Shown: piece after piece, positions 42,416 to 49,558 of the stretch | Numbering within the stretch: the first letter of the stretch is position 1 | How the letters are laid out: each line of letters begins with the position of its first letter | Origin: Synechococcus sp. 8F6 | GTDB taxonomy: Bacteria; Cyanobacteriota; Cyanobacteriia; PCC-6307; Cyanobiaceae | Length of the DNA stretch: 49,558 nucleotides | Assembly: GCF_002252665.1 (NCBI RefSeq) | Contig: NZ_NQKZ01000014.1 | Span: 1-49,558, forward strand | Reading direction: 5' to 3' | Notes under the pieces: model-generated | Database searches by the model: none | What the model was told of the DNA's origin: nothing | What the model saw: the letters and a program-made list of their open reading frames with translations, nothing else | Made by a program: the position numbers and the translations under genes

Positions 42416-43632
42416 TCGACCAAGCAGTGGATCACAGCCGACATCACTCAACCAAAGTGCATGCACAGTCGCAACAACATAGGCAAAAGCAAAAAGGGGA
42501 ACCCCAGACAGCAGTGAAAACAAAAGCAACGAATAAAAATCAATCAGGCAGCCGGGCAAGGTTCGCACAACGATTCCTAAACCTGCTCTGCGGCAAAACG
42601 GCCAAACCCTATTACAACGAAAACACATTCTTCGTGTGGGAACCTTGCTCGAGATCCCACGCAGAGGTCGTTCCGGGCTACTGCAAACTCCTGCTCGATA
42701 CCGGATACGACGTATCGGTACTCATTGAGCCTAAGCGGATCGACGAAGGGCTTTTCTGCAACTTTACACACGAAAGGCTGCATATCAACCGGCTATCAAA
42801 AAGAGCCACACAGAAATTCTTCAAAGAAAATGGGTTGGCCTCTTCATCAGGCATCCTCGTGACGACGGTGGGCAAACTCACTCCCAACGCCGACTACGAT
42901 CATGCGAGTGGACTATTTGCTCCACTCAACCAAAACCAACGGGTTCTTCTAGTCGAGCACGACATCAAAAATGGTGCAGACCTCGGCACGCTAACAAGTG
43001 ATATCATCACACTGCGGGAAACAGACTACAAGAACTCAATTACAACGCCAGTCAATCCTCACTATTTTGGGGAGTTAGGGGAGCATCAAAAAGAAGCGCG
43101 CACAATCTTTGCAACAGTTGGCGCAATCAGAGATAAACGCAGAAACAGCGATCTGCTGATCAGCGCCGTTGAGGGGCTTCATCAAAAGGGAGTCAGCAAC
43201 TTTAGCGTTCTCGTCATCGGCAAAAATAATCCCAGCGCCATTCCCAGACATTTGCAGCAGTATTTCCTCCACTTAGGCCGCTTAACATTCCAGGAACTCT
43301 ACGAGCAAATGCAATGCTGTGATTTTCTTCTGCCATTGCTTGACCCGAACAACCCAAGCCACAGACGCTACATCACAACCGGCACCAGCGGCACATTTCA
43401 ATTGGCACTTGGCTTTCACAAGCCAGTGATATTAGAACAGTCATTTGCGCCCATCAATAAACTCAACGAGAGCAATTCAGTCATCTACGACGGCAACAGC
43501 GATTTCCTCATCGCAATGGAAAAAGCCATTATGATGACACCAGATCACTACGACTCGCTTCAAAAAGCTGTTGCCGAAACAGCCAGGTCAATCTATGCTG
43601 AGTCACTTGAGAATCTAAAGAGTCTGATATGA
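42412..43632 (+). CDS. GT-B-like glycosyltransferase
   Basis: The frame encodes up to 406 residues from TTG 42412; GTG 42514 (with AGGGGA upstream) would drop a 34-residue Gln/His/Lys-rich leader. The body looks like a two-lobed GT-B transferase: FFVWEPCSRSHAEVVPGYCKLLLDTGYDVSVL at the start, a central TIFATVGAIRDKRRNSDLLISA, VLVIGKN, and TTGTSGTFQLALGFHKPVILEQ, which matches the nucleotide-sugar end of the second lobe. Donor and acceptor are unknown. It overlaps the next gene by 4 nt (ATGA). DNA is distinctly AT-richer than the preceding gene. Confidence 0.6.
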   Translation: MIDQAVDHSRHHSTKVHAQSQQHRQKQKGEPQTAVKTKATNKNQSGSRARFAQRFLNLLCGKTAKPYYNENTFFVWEPCSRSHAEVVPGYCKLLLDTGYDVSVLIEPKRIDEGLFCNFTHERLHINRLSKRATQKFFKENGLASSSGILVTTVGKLTPNADYDHASGLFAPLNQNQRVLLVEHDIKNGADLGTLTSDIITLRETDYKNSITTPVNPHYFGELGEHQKEARTIFATVGAIRDKRRNSDLLISAVEGLHQKGVSNFSVLVIGKNNPSAIPRHLQQYFLHLGRLTFQELYEQMQCCDFLLPLLDPNNPSHRRYITTGTSGTFQLALGFHKPVILEQSFAPINKLNESNSVIYDGNSDFLIAMEKAIMMTPDHYDSLQKAVAETARSIYAESLENLKSLI

Positions 43633-44558
43633 GCACAACAACAGTCCCTATCGTCTTTGCATTTGACAGGCGCGTCTTACGTCCAGCCGCTGTCGCGATC
43701 AGGAGTCTTATCGATGCAGCACAGAAAGACACAACCTATCAGATTCATATATTACACCCCGGATTTAGCACAAAGATAAACGCAGCTTTCGCTGACATTG
43801 CCAAGGAAACTCGCCACACAGTCGTTTTTCATAAAATCGACAATAACCGGTTTAAGGGGCTTCCATCAGGGGGCGGAAGCTGGACCGAGGTCGTCTATTA
43901 TCGATTTTTAATCCCCGAGCTACTCACTAAATGCGATCGCGCCATTTATTCAGATATTGACGTCTACTTCAAGGGCGATTTGTCGTCTTTGATGGATATA
44001 GACATGAAGGGCGCTCCAATTGGAGCAGTCATTGGCGAAGTGAATAGCCCTGCGATGAAATGCCACAACCACTTCCCCGAAAACAACTCTAAATATGTAT
44101 ACATGTCGGGCTTCTTGCTCATGGACTTGAGCAAGATGCGCAGAGAAACACTCACCGAAAGACTCTTAAATACCGCAAAGAGGTATGGCAAAAGACTTAA
44201 GATGTTCGACTTAGACGCACTAAATCTGACCTGCAGCCACATTCATTCGCTGCCATTTGAATATTGCGTATTAGAGACGGTTTACGAGGAGCAGTCAGTC
44301 CGGAGCGCTCCTGAATTCTCATGGCTGTCAGATCATTACTCAATCGACGACCTTGAAGGTGCCAAGATCAATACTAAGATTATTCATTATGCAGGCCCAC
44401 TAGGAAAGCCTTGGCGGAGAGCAAATCAACCCAGCTACTACAAACAGGCGCTGAGTTGTGTTCCAGCAACTCTGAATAGGAAAACATGGCGGGACATTCG
44501 CAAGTACTGGAGTAGCCGACTCGCCAACATGGTTCGCGGCGAGCGAACTCTAAGATAG
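43629..44558 (+). CDS. GT8-family glycosyltransferase (LgtC-like)
   Basis: This 309-residue GT8 member uses a UDP-hexose, typically transferring Gal or Glc with retention. VPIVFAFDRRVLRPAAVAIRSLID is the family start. CDRAIYSDIDVYFKGDLSSL contains the D-x-D metal motif (DID). YMSGFLLMDLSKMR and FDLDALNLTC match the central GT8 pattern, and IIHYAGPLGKPWRR is the C-terminal motif. A basic tail (RKYWSSRLANMVRGERTLR) could touch the membrane. It overlaps the upstream GT by 4 nt and is followed by the GT10 gene after 32 bp. Confidence 0.9.
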   Translation: MSTTTVPIVFAFDRRVLRPAAVAIRSLIDAAQKDTTYQIHILHPGFSTKINAAFADIAKETRHTVVFHKIDNNRFKGLPSGGGSWTEVVYYRFLIPELLTKCDRAIYSDIDVYFKGDLSSLMDIDMKGAPIGAVIGEVNSPAMKCHNHFPENNSKYVYMSGFLLMDLSKMRRETLTERLLNTAKRYGKRLKMFDLDALNLTCSHIHSLPFEYCVLETVYEEQSVRSAPEFSWLSDHYSIDDLEGAKINTKIIHYAGPLGKPWRRANQPSYYKQALSCVPATLNRKTWRDIRKYWSSRLANMVRGERTLR

Positions 44559-44590
44559 CCTCTTGCAATTAACAACAATTGAGATAATCC

Positions 44591-45604
44591 ATGAAATGGA
44601 ATTTTGGACAAGTCGCAATTGATCGACTGAGAGGCAAGCGGACATCGGCAACGACCATTTCCAAGCCATACAAAAGAATATATCTTCCTGTCTACAATAG
44701 CAACCATAATCTTAATTCCGAAGAGCCCTCTATCTTTAATGAAGAAGGCCAGACAATGCGCACTTTTTTTCTGCGGGATGCCCAATGGGCACACCACCCA
44801 AGCTACATGCAGTCGAAGTATTTTATCTGGGACCGCTACAATATAGGTCTAAATACCCACTTCTATACCCACAATGCAATGCTGGAGACAATGGGGACTC
44901 CAGCAAGACGCTACGGTATACTTTGGGAATCAGAAGCTTTAGTCCCAAAAGACTACACTCTATTTGCCCGCCACAAGAGCCTAGCGGAAGAGTTTAATTT
45001 TATTTTTACGTTCAGCGAAGATATTCTTGAGGCTGTACCAAATGCCCGCTTTTTTCCGGGGTGTGCCAGCGCCTGGTATGGCAACAAGATTGGTGGCGGC
45101 ATGCTTTCAAATACAGCCTATCTTAGAAAAACAAAAGGCATTTCTATACTGTCATCTGCAAAATTTCAAACTAGATTCCACAAGTTTCGGCTTGAACTCG
45201 CCAGAAAGCTCAAGGAGAATGACCATGTTGATACCTATGGCACGTTTGATGGCGGAACACAAGTTCAGCTAAGTGAAACGTTGACGGATTACCGTTTTTC
45301 ATTCGCCATTGAGAACGATCTTAAGCCTTTATTCTTTACAGAGCGGCTAACAAGTTGCTTTGCCGCAATGACAATTCCGATTTATTTAGGAGCCAGCAAG
45401 ATTGATCAGTTTTTCAATCCAGATGGGATCATCCAGTTAAAAGCATCTGACTTGGATGACATTGAAAAAATCATCCAATTATGCACACCTGCAGAATATG
45501 AACGACGGCTTCCTGCTATTGTGGACAACTATAACCGCGTAAAGCCTTTCCTCAATGCGAATGATTGGTTGTACGAAAACTATTTCAAACAAAACGGGGA
45601 TTAA
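44591..45604 (+). CDS. GT10-family fucosyltransferase (alpha-1,3/1,4 type)
   Basis: GT10 enzymes add fucose from GDP-fucose to GlcNAc in alpha-1,3 or alpha-1,4 linkage. The 337-residue product has the donor-binding signature YRFSFAIENDLKPLFFTERL then CFAAMTIPIYLGA, and FFNPDGIIQL. Upstream, GILWESEALVPKDY and FIFTFSEDIL suit the first lobe. No signal peptide is seen. ATG 44591 is used, 32 bp after the GT8 gene. With a GT11 gene in the same island, a doubly fucosylated glycan is possible. Linkage is inferred from family membership. Confidence 0.85.
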   Translation: MKWNFGQVAIDRLRGKRTSATTISKPYKRIYLPVYNSNHNLNSEEPSIFNEEGQTMRTFFLRDAQWAHHPSYMQSKYFIWDRYNIGLNTHFYTHNAMLETMGTPARRYGILWESEALVPKDYTLFARHKSLAEEFNFIFTFSEDILEAVPNARFFPGCASAWYGNKIGGGMLSNTAYLRKTKGISILSSAKFQTRFHKFRLELARKLKENDHVDTYGTFDGGTQVQLSETLTDYRFSFAIENDLKPLFFTERLTSCFAAMTIPIYLGASKIDQFFNPDGIIQLKASDLDDIEKIIQLCTPAEYERRLPAIVDNYNRVKPFLNANDWLYENYFKQNGD

Positions 45605-45681
45605 TGGCAAATCCAAGTGATCTATCCTACGAGAAATAGTCCACAAGATTGGTCCCGGTAAACCTTCTTAGCTACAGATCA

Positions 45682-46644
45682 ATGACCAACAAAACTATGG
45701 ATGCTCTTGACATCCTCAGCGGTTTCCTCCGCTCCAATGCTCTCAGAAGGGCGCTTTCAGAGGGCTTCTGCTTTGAATCAATTGATGATGAGCGGTTGGC
45801 TAATCAGAAGATTATCTCACAACGGCCCAAGTTGGCTCGAGAGACAATAAGTCTTGTTCATTCATCAAGGACATCTCTGCAAGAGAATGTTCAATATCTT
45901 CACGAGCGCATCCTCGCGGCGATGGCAATGCGCGAGGCTTTGCCTATTATTAGATTTGCTGACGGCGAATATGCATTTTATTCGCTAAGTCTGGCTTGCA
46001 ATGGTCTCTACAAGCAAGCCAGAAGTCGACGAGAGATTCAGGCTGTGCTGGCGAAACACATCCATGCCCTTGAATATGTGCAGACAAAAGGCTTTATAGC
46101 TCCGCTAATCTTCCCGGGCAATCTACAGTTCCATCCATCACTAAAAAAAATTTTGGGGCTTAAAGAAAAGCCTGGTTCGGCTCTTTCTTTTATACGCTTG
46201 TTGTCCTCACACGGTATTCGTCTTACGCCGGATCATTATGTTCCATTTTATGCGATCTATGCTTATCTCACTTCTAACACATTTTTGAGCGCTTGTGGAG
46301 GCAAGAATATCTGCATACTGAACTCTGACCTTAACATGAAGCTTGCTAATGAGTGGTTTAATAAAGGTGGCAGCGGAGCGCGGATCAGTTCGGTTTGCAT
46401 ACCCTCAGAGTATGTGGCTACAAGTTGGCAGCACTACAAAAATGATATACTTTTGCAAATCCCCAGAGAGACAGATATCTGTCTTGTTGGAGCAGGGATC
46501 GGATCCCTCGAAGTCTGCGCTGATATCAGCCAGTCTTTCTCCATTCCAGCTATTGATGCTGGTCATGTCATAAATATGATTAATAGTAGAGTCGATAAGT
46601 CTGCGGGTGCCCGCCTCTTCACAGAGTGGAAACAGAATGCTTGA
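45682..46644 (+). CDS. GT-D-fold glycosyltransferase-like protein
   Basis: From ATG 45682 the product has 320 residues (the frame opens at 45649). LPIIRFADGEYAFYSLSL matches the RFGDGE-type signature of GT-D-fold transferases (the fold first described in DUF1792 proteins), with Asp-Gly-Glu as the likely metal or donor site. The C-terminal CLVGAGIGSLEVCADI and PAIDAGHVINMINSR fit the end of that domain. N-terminal helices (about 1-75) are not recognised. It lies between the two fucosyltransferases, and its last 8 nt overlap the GT11 start. It probably adds one sugar of the same glycan. Confidence 0.65.
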   Translation: MTNKTMDALDILSGFLRSNALRRALSEGFCFESIDDERLANQKIISQRPKLARETISLVHSSRTSLQENVQYLHERILAAMAMREALPIIRFADGEYAFYSLSLACNGLYKQARSRREIQAVLAKHIHALEYVQTKGFIAPLIFPGNLQFHPSLKKILGLKEKPGSALSFIRLLSSHGIRLTPDHYVPFYAIYAYLTSNTFLSACGGKNICILNSDLNMKLANEWFNKGGSGARISSVCIPSEYVATSWQHYKNDILLQIPRETDICLVGAGIGSLEVCADISQSFSIPAIDAGHVINMINSRVDKSAGARLFTEWKQNA

Positions 46645-47452
46645 AAAGGGGGTGTATGTCTGCCTAGAAGGTGGTCTTGGCAATCAACTGTTTATGTATG
46701 CAGCTGGGAAGGCCTTGGCTTATCGAAATAACACCAAGTTATTCATAGACACTGAATCTGGATTTCGAGATGATTTAAGGTATCAGCGCAATTACTCGCT
46801 CGACATTTTTGATGTCAATTTTCAGCACTTCCAAATGTGCAACTTTGAGGATACAAGAGTAAAGAGGCTAATTAACAAGTTCGGGCCAATGCAATATCGG
46901 AATGTACTCTTGGAAAAGAAGGTCAAGAGCCTACAGAATGTTCATGTAAACAAAGCCATTGAACTTAGGGGATATTGGCAATCAGAAGATCACTTTAAAG
47001 GCCAATGGAAGCATTTATCAAGTGAACTTGAATACGCAATACATCTATCAGTTGAATCGGCAAGGATCTTAGAGAAAATTCATTCCTCTAAAACGTCAGT
47101 TGCTGTTCATTTCCGCACAGTAGATTATCGCCATGTTCTTCCAGCCGATTATTACTCGAGAGCCTTTGAATATCTAAATAACCATTTTTCAGGAGCTCAT
47201 TACATGATATTTGCGGATAGCCCTAAGGGCATTAACCCAGAGCCGTTCTCAGGCTTGAATCATACGGTTGTACGTACCGACGATCACCGCGAGGACTTCT
47301 TCCTGATGAGCAGCTGCAGCCATCAGATCCTTGCAAACAGCACATATAGCTGGTGGGCTGCATACCTTAATAAAAATTCCGACAAAAAAATCTTGGCTCC
47401 CAGGAGATGGGGATTCAAAATTGAGACTCCGCCCTCATGGCAGCTAGTTTAA
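46637..47452 (+). CDS. GT11-family fucosyltransferase (alpha-1,2 type)
   Basis: GT11 enzymes typically add fucose to galactose in alpha-1,2 linkage from GDP-fucose. The 271-residue product has the N-terminal signature CLEGGLGNQLFMYAAGKALAY, ELRGYWQSEDHF, a motif I variant VAVHFRTVDYRHV (most family members have HxRRGDY), and SSCSHQILANSTYSWWAAYL, the conserved C-terminal NSTFSWW-type segment. The change of RGD to TVD could affect catalysis, but the first Arg is kept. ATG 46637 overlaps the upstream stop. It is the last gene of the island before the insertion sequences. Confidence 0.9.
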   Translation: MLEKGVYVCLEGGLGNQLFMYAAGKALAYRNNTKLFIDTESGFRDDLRYQRNYSLDIFDVNFQHFQMCNFEDTRVKRLINKFGPMQYRNVLLEKKVKSLQNVHVNKAIELRGYWQSEDHFKGQWKHLSSELEYAIHLSVESARILEKIHSSKTSVAVHFRTVDYRHVLPADYYSRAFEYLNNHFSGAHYMIFADSPKGINPEPFSGLNHTVVRTDDHREDFFLMSSCSHQILANSTYSWWAAYLNKNSDKKILAPRRWGFKIETPPSWQLV

Positions 47453-47744
47453 CTGCAGCGAAGCCTCTGCTAATTAATTTTCGGCGTAACAGCAATATTA
47501 TTTAGTTGTTGCCTGTAGGTATGATTAGGGACTCCTGAAAAAGCCAGATCGGGTAGCGCCCCTCCGAGTGGTGTAACTCAGGAGGTCCTGTGACCCTTTC
47601 CGGAGGGTGAACAGGAGCAGTCAAGAGATGACTGCTTGGAAGCTGATTGCGCAGCTCCATTCATCCACTATGAACCCTGATCGCTGAATTGGCAACTCAG
47701 CGATCGATGTGTTCTGTGTAGATCGAGGGAGGAGCTGGTGCGCT
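47453..47744. other. Structured non-coding stretch between GT island and IS256 remnant
   Basis: No gene is seen in these 292 bp. There are three clear inverted repeats: ACCCT-ttccgg-AGGGT (47593-47608), GCAGTCA-agaga-TGACTGC (47617-47635) and GATCGCTGA-9 nt-TCAGCGATC (47679-47705). The segment from about 47530 (GGACTCCTGAAAAAGCC) onward looks like mobile-element flanking DNA. The outer end of the IS256 element should fall in this stretch, but its terminal repeat cannot be fixed because the opposite end is outside the window. Confidence 0.4.
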
Positions 47745-48560
47745 TCAGCGGATGGTTGCTGCCGCCTTCTTGGCTGGATCAGCTTCGGTGAGCTCCAGCG
47801 GCTCTTCCGGCTCCGGGATCTTGGCCATGGTGGCCTCGGAGAAGAAGCGCCGACGCTCCAGCTGCCATTCCTCCTGCTGCTCCAGCAGCTGGCTGCCCAC
47901 CAACCGCACGATCGCAGCGTCGTTGGGGAAGATCCCGACCACGTTGGTGCGGCGTTTGATTTCCTTGTTGAGCCGCTCAAGCGGGTTGGTGCTCCAGACC
48001 TTGCGCCAGTGCTCCTGGGGGAAGTGCAAGAAGGCCAACACGTCATCGCGAGCGGCGTCCATTACCGGCACAGCGCCGGGAAACTGCTTGCGCAGCATCT
48101 CGGTGACCCGCTGCCAGTGGGAGCGCACTTGCTCAGGGGCCTGGATGACGAACACGGCCTTCATGGCGGCGGCCACCATGTCCTGGCCGGCCTTGGGGAC
48201 GTGAGACAGCAGGTTGCGTAAGAAGTGCACCCGGCAGCGCTGCCAGCTACTGCCCTGGAACATCCGCCTGATCGCTGCCGTCAGCCCCAGGTGCGCATCT
48301 GAGATCACCAGCCGATTTCCAGTCAGGCCACGCTCTTTGAGGGAACTGAGGAACTGGCGCCAGAAGCCCTCAGCCTCGCTGTCACCCACGGCAATGCCGA
48401 GCACCTCGCGGTAGCCGAGGGCATTGATGCCGATCGCTACCACCACGGCCCGCGAAACCACCTGCATGTTCTGCCCCAGACGGCCGTGGAGGTAGGTGGC
48501 ATCGAGGTAGACGTACGGGTAGCGGGCATGGTCCAACGGCCGGCACAGAAAGGCTTTCAC
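47745..48560 (-). pseudogene. IS256-family transposase, 5' part missing
   Basis: The 271-residue frame covers the catalytic and C-terminal parts of an IS256/Mutator-type DDE transposase. YVYLDATYLHGR has the first Asp, LVISDAHLGLTAAIRRMF the second, and WSTNPLERLNKEIKRRTNVVGIFP the conserved end region with the third acidic residue. Family members are near 400 residues, so about 130 N-terminal residues are absent. Homology stops at VKAFL, just where the IS3-family element begins, so the gene was interrupted by that insertion; the 5' piece probably lies beyond the right end of the window. GTG 48560 is only the first codon in the surviving frame. Confidence 0.85.
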
Positions 48561-48625
48561 CCCCCGGTTTCAGGAAAGATGTCACCCCTCTGATCAGTAC
48601 ACCTGGGGGCTTGAGGACATGACCA

Positions 48626-49132
48626 ATGCGTCGTTACAGCGAGGCCGTCAAGGCTGACGTGAGAAGGCGGATGAGCCCGCCGCACCGCCAGAGCGTGGCT
48701 CGGATTTCAGAAGAGCTGGGCATTCACGTGGTGACCCTCTACAACTGGAGAAAGATTTGGCGGTTACAGGGAGAGGTGGTGCCGGCTTCCGAGAAGGAAC
48801 CAGAGGGCTGGAGTGCTGCCGACAAATTCACGGTGGTGCTGGAGAGCGCTGGCCTGAATGCCACCGAACTCAGTGGCTACTGCCGGGAGCGGGGGCTGTT
48901 TCCTGAGCAGGTGGAGCGTTGGCGGCAGGCTGCCCAGGATGCCAACGCAAAGCCAGTGCTCACCTTGAAAGAGCAGAAGGAGCTCGAGAAGCTCCGCGCC
49001 CAGGACCAGCGGGAGATCAAGGCTCTCAAGAAAGAGCTACAGCGCAAGGAGAAGGCCATGGCGGAGATGGCGGCCTTGCTGGTGCTGCGAAAAAAGTGGG
49101 AAGCCTTCTGTTCGGAGGACGCGGAAGGCTGA
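48626..49132 (+). CDS. IS3-family transposase OrfA
   Basis: OrfA is the DNA-binding subunit of IS3-type elements. The 168-residue product has an HTH (RISEELGIHVVTLYNWRKIWR, shown across residues 26-46), a second HTH-like repeat (LNATELSGYCRERGLFPEQVERWR) and a leucine-zipper-like coiled coil rich in Glu/Lys/Leu (LEKLRAQDQREIKALKKEL) leading to AEMAALLVLRKKWEAF. The A6G slippery site at 49090-49096 lies 12 codons before the stop, so part of the ribosomes would shift to orfB and make the OrfAB transposase. Confidence 0.92.
   Translation: MRRYSEAVKADVRRRMSPPHRQSVARISEELGIHVVTLYNWRKIWRLQGEVVPASEKEPEGWSAADKFTVVLESAGLNATELSGYCRERGLFPEQVERWRQAAQDANAKPVLTLKEQKELEKLRAQDQREIKALKKELQRKEKAMAEMAALLVLRKKWEAFCSEDAEG
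49090..49130 (+). promoter_or_regulatory. Programmed -1 ribosomal frameshift signal
   Basis: The heptamer A-AAA-AAG (49090-49096) is in the correct phase of orfA (CGA AAA AAG). Five nt further, AGCCTTC (49102-49108) pairs with GAAGGCT (49124-49130) to form a 7-bp stem with a 15-nt loop, a standard stimulator. A -1 shift enters the frame of orfB (AAA AAA GTG), which is open to the window end. Confidence 0.85.
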
Positions 49133-49558
49133 CCAGTGCCGCGCACCGGCAGAAGGCGATCGAGCTGATCAGCGAGGCCAATGCCGCTGGCGCGGCTCTG
49201 GTGCCTGCCTGCTGCGAGATCGGGATCTCTCTGCGCACCCTCAAACGCTGGCGCAAGGCCTTTGGTGGTGATGGGGACGGCGTGGATCGCCGTAAAGGCA
49301 GTGACCGCCTGGTGGGTCACCGCCTGAGCGAGGAGGAACGACAGCGGATCCTGCTGACGTGTAATCAGCCGGAGTACGCCTCGCTGCCGCCGGGACAGAT
49401 CGTGCCGGCGCTGGCCGATCAGGGCCTCTTTATCGGCTCTGAATCAAGCTTTTATAGGGTGCTGCACCAGGCAGGGCAGTGCCACCGCCGCGGGCGTGCA
49501 CGGCTGCCGCAGGAACCGCGCTCGGTGCCGCGTCTCAGGGCGGATCGCCCCAACCAGG
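49096..49558 (+). CDS. IS3-family transposase OrfB, N-terminal part
   Basis: This frame, -1 relative to orfA, is open from before the slippery site to the window end. It encodes RQKAIELISEANAAGAALV, an HTH segment EIGISLRTLKRWRKAF, RLSEEERQRILLTCNQPEYAS, then LPPGQIVPALADQGLFIGSESSFYRVL, typical of the region before the DDE integrase core in IS3 OrfB. The core itself should start just beyond 49558. It is likely made as an OrfAB fusion by frameshifting; GTG 49096 is only a possible independent start. Confidence 0.85.
   Translation, partial: MGSLLFGGRGRLTSAAHRQKAIELISEANAAGAALVPACCEIGISLRTLKRWRKAFGGDGDGVDRRKGSDRLVGHRLSEEERQRILLTCNQPEYASLPPGQIVPALADQGLFIGSESSFYRVLHQAGQCHRRGRARLPQEPRSVPRLRADRPNQ

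Larger units (their letters stand above)
48561..49558 (+). mobile_element. IS3-family insertion sequence, left part
   Basis: The element begins close to 48561, where the IS256 gene is broken, and runs beyond the window. It carries orfA (48626-49132) and the start of orfB in the -1 frame, joined by a frameshift signal. The exact left terminal repeat could not be set; the 65 bp before orfA contain CCCCCGG (48561-48567) and CCTGGGGG (48602-48609). Confidence 0.8.

Noticed and set aside
1-49558. CRISPR array, tRNA or rRNA genes
   Set aside because: No regularly spaced repeats, no cloverleaf with a T-loop consensus, and no rRNA-like sequence were seen on either strand by eye.

Overview
The window reads as the chromosome of a unicellular alpha-cyanobacterium of the Synechococcus/Cyanobium type. 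The evidence is dense, GC-rich coding DNA with many 1-20 nt gene overlaps, the cyanobacterial flavodiiron pair Flv3-Flv1, two DesC-like acyl-lipid desaturases, an Hsp20 gene, a MEKHLA-domain protein and HIP1 octamers (GCGATCGC at 1903-1910, 24011-24018 and 24028-24035). No rRNA, tRNA, CRISPR array or photosystem gene was found. Identity calls come from reading motifs; no database search was run.

Layout. 1-1505 is a gene-poor, less GC-rich stretch with short unknown genes, including a 43-residue secreted peptide too short for ordinary ORF callers. 1506-13587 is core metabolism: argJ, coaE, gatB, thiO, ndk, speA, a SIMPL-domain protein and alaS, interrupted by two Phd/VapC-type toxin-antitoxin modules (4954-5618 and 7297-7958). 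Each toxin stop codon overlaps the start of a metabolic gene (thiO, speA). 13650-17220 holds a small membrane protein and a SNF2-family helicase. 17270-20970 is a visibly AT-rich four-gene secretory cassette: two CsgG-family proteins, a third that appears to be a diverged relative, and a coiled-coil exported protein. It lies between the helicase and a SWIM zinc-finger gene (21069-21965) that is commonly its direct neighbour.

21955-36557 is again core-like: MEKHLA protein, Hsp20 with a hairpin over its ribosome-binding site, flv3-flv1, rubrerythrin, two small conserved proteins, then on the minus strand a methionine-gamma-lyase-like gene, gcvH and gcvP. Two desaturases flank a minus-strand putative regulator, followed by a HicBA-like module. 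36790-42415 holds rplI, dnaB, a GT8-like protein, mnmG and a PilP/GspC-like membrane protein.

From about 42412 the composition turns AT-rich again: five glycosyltransferase-type genes (GT-B-like, GT8, GT10 fucosyltransferase, GT-D-like, GT11 fucosyltransferase) form a surface-glycan island. It ends at insertion sequences: an IS256-type transposase whose 5' part is missing, broken by an IS3-family element that runs off the window and carries a textbook -1 frameshift signal.

The most novel-looking parts are the csgG-family cassette with its shared C-X7-C signature, the toxin/metabolic-gene couplings, the candidate hsp20 RNA thermometer, and the pairing of two fucosyltransferase families in one island.
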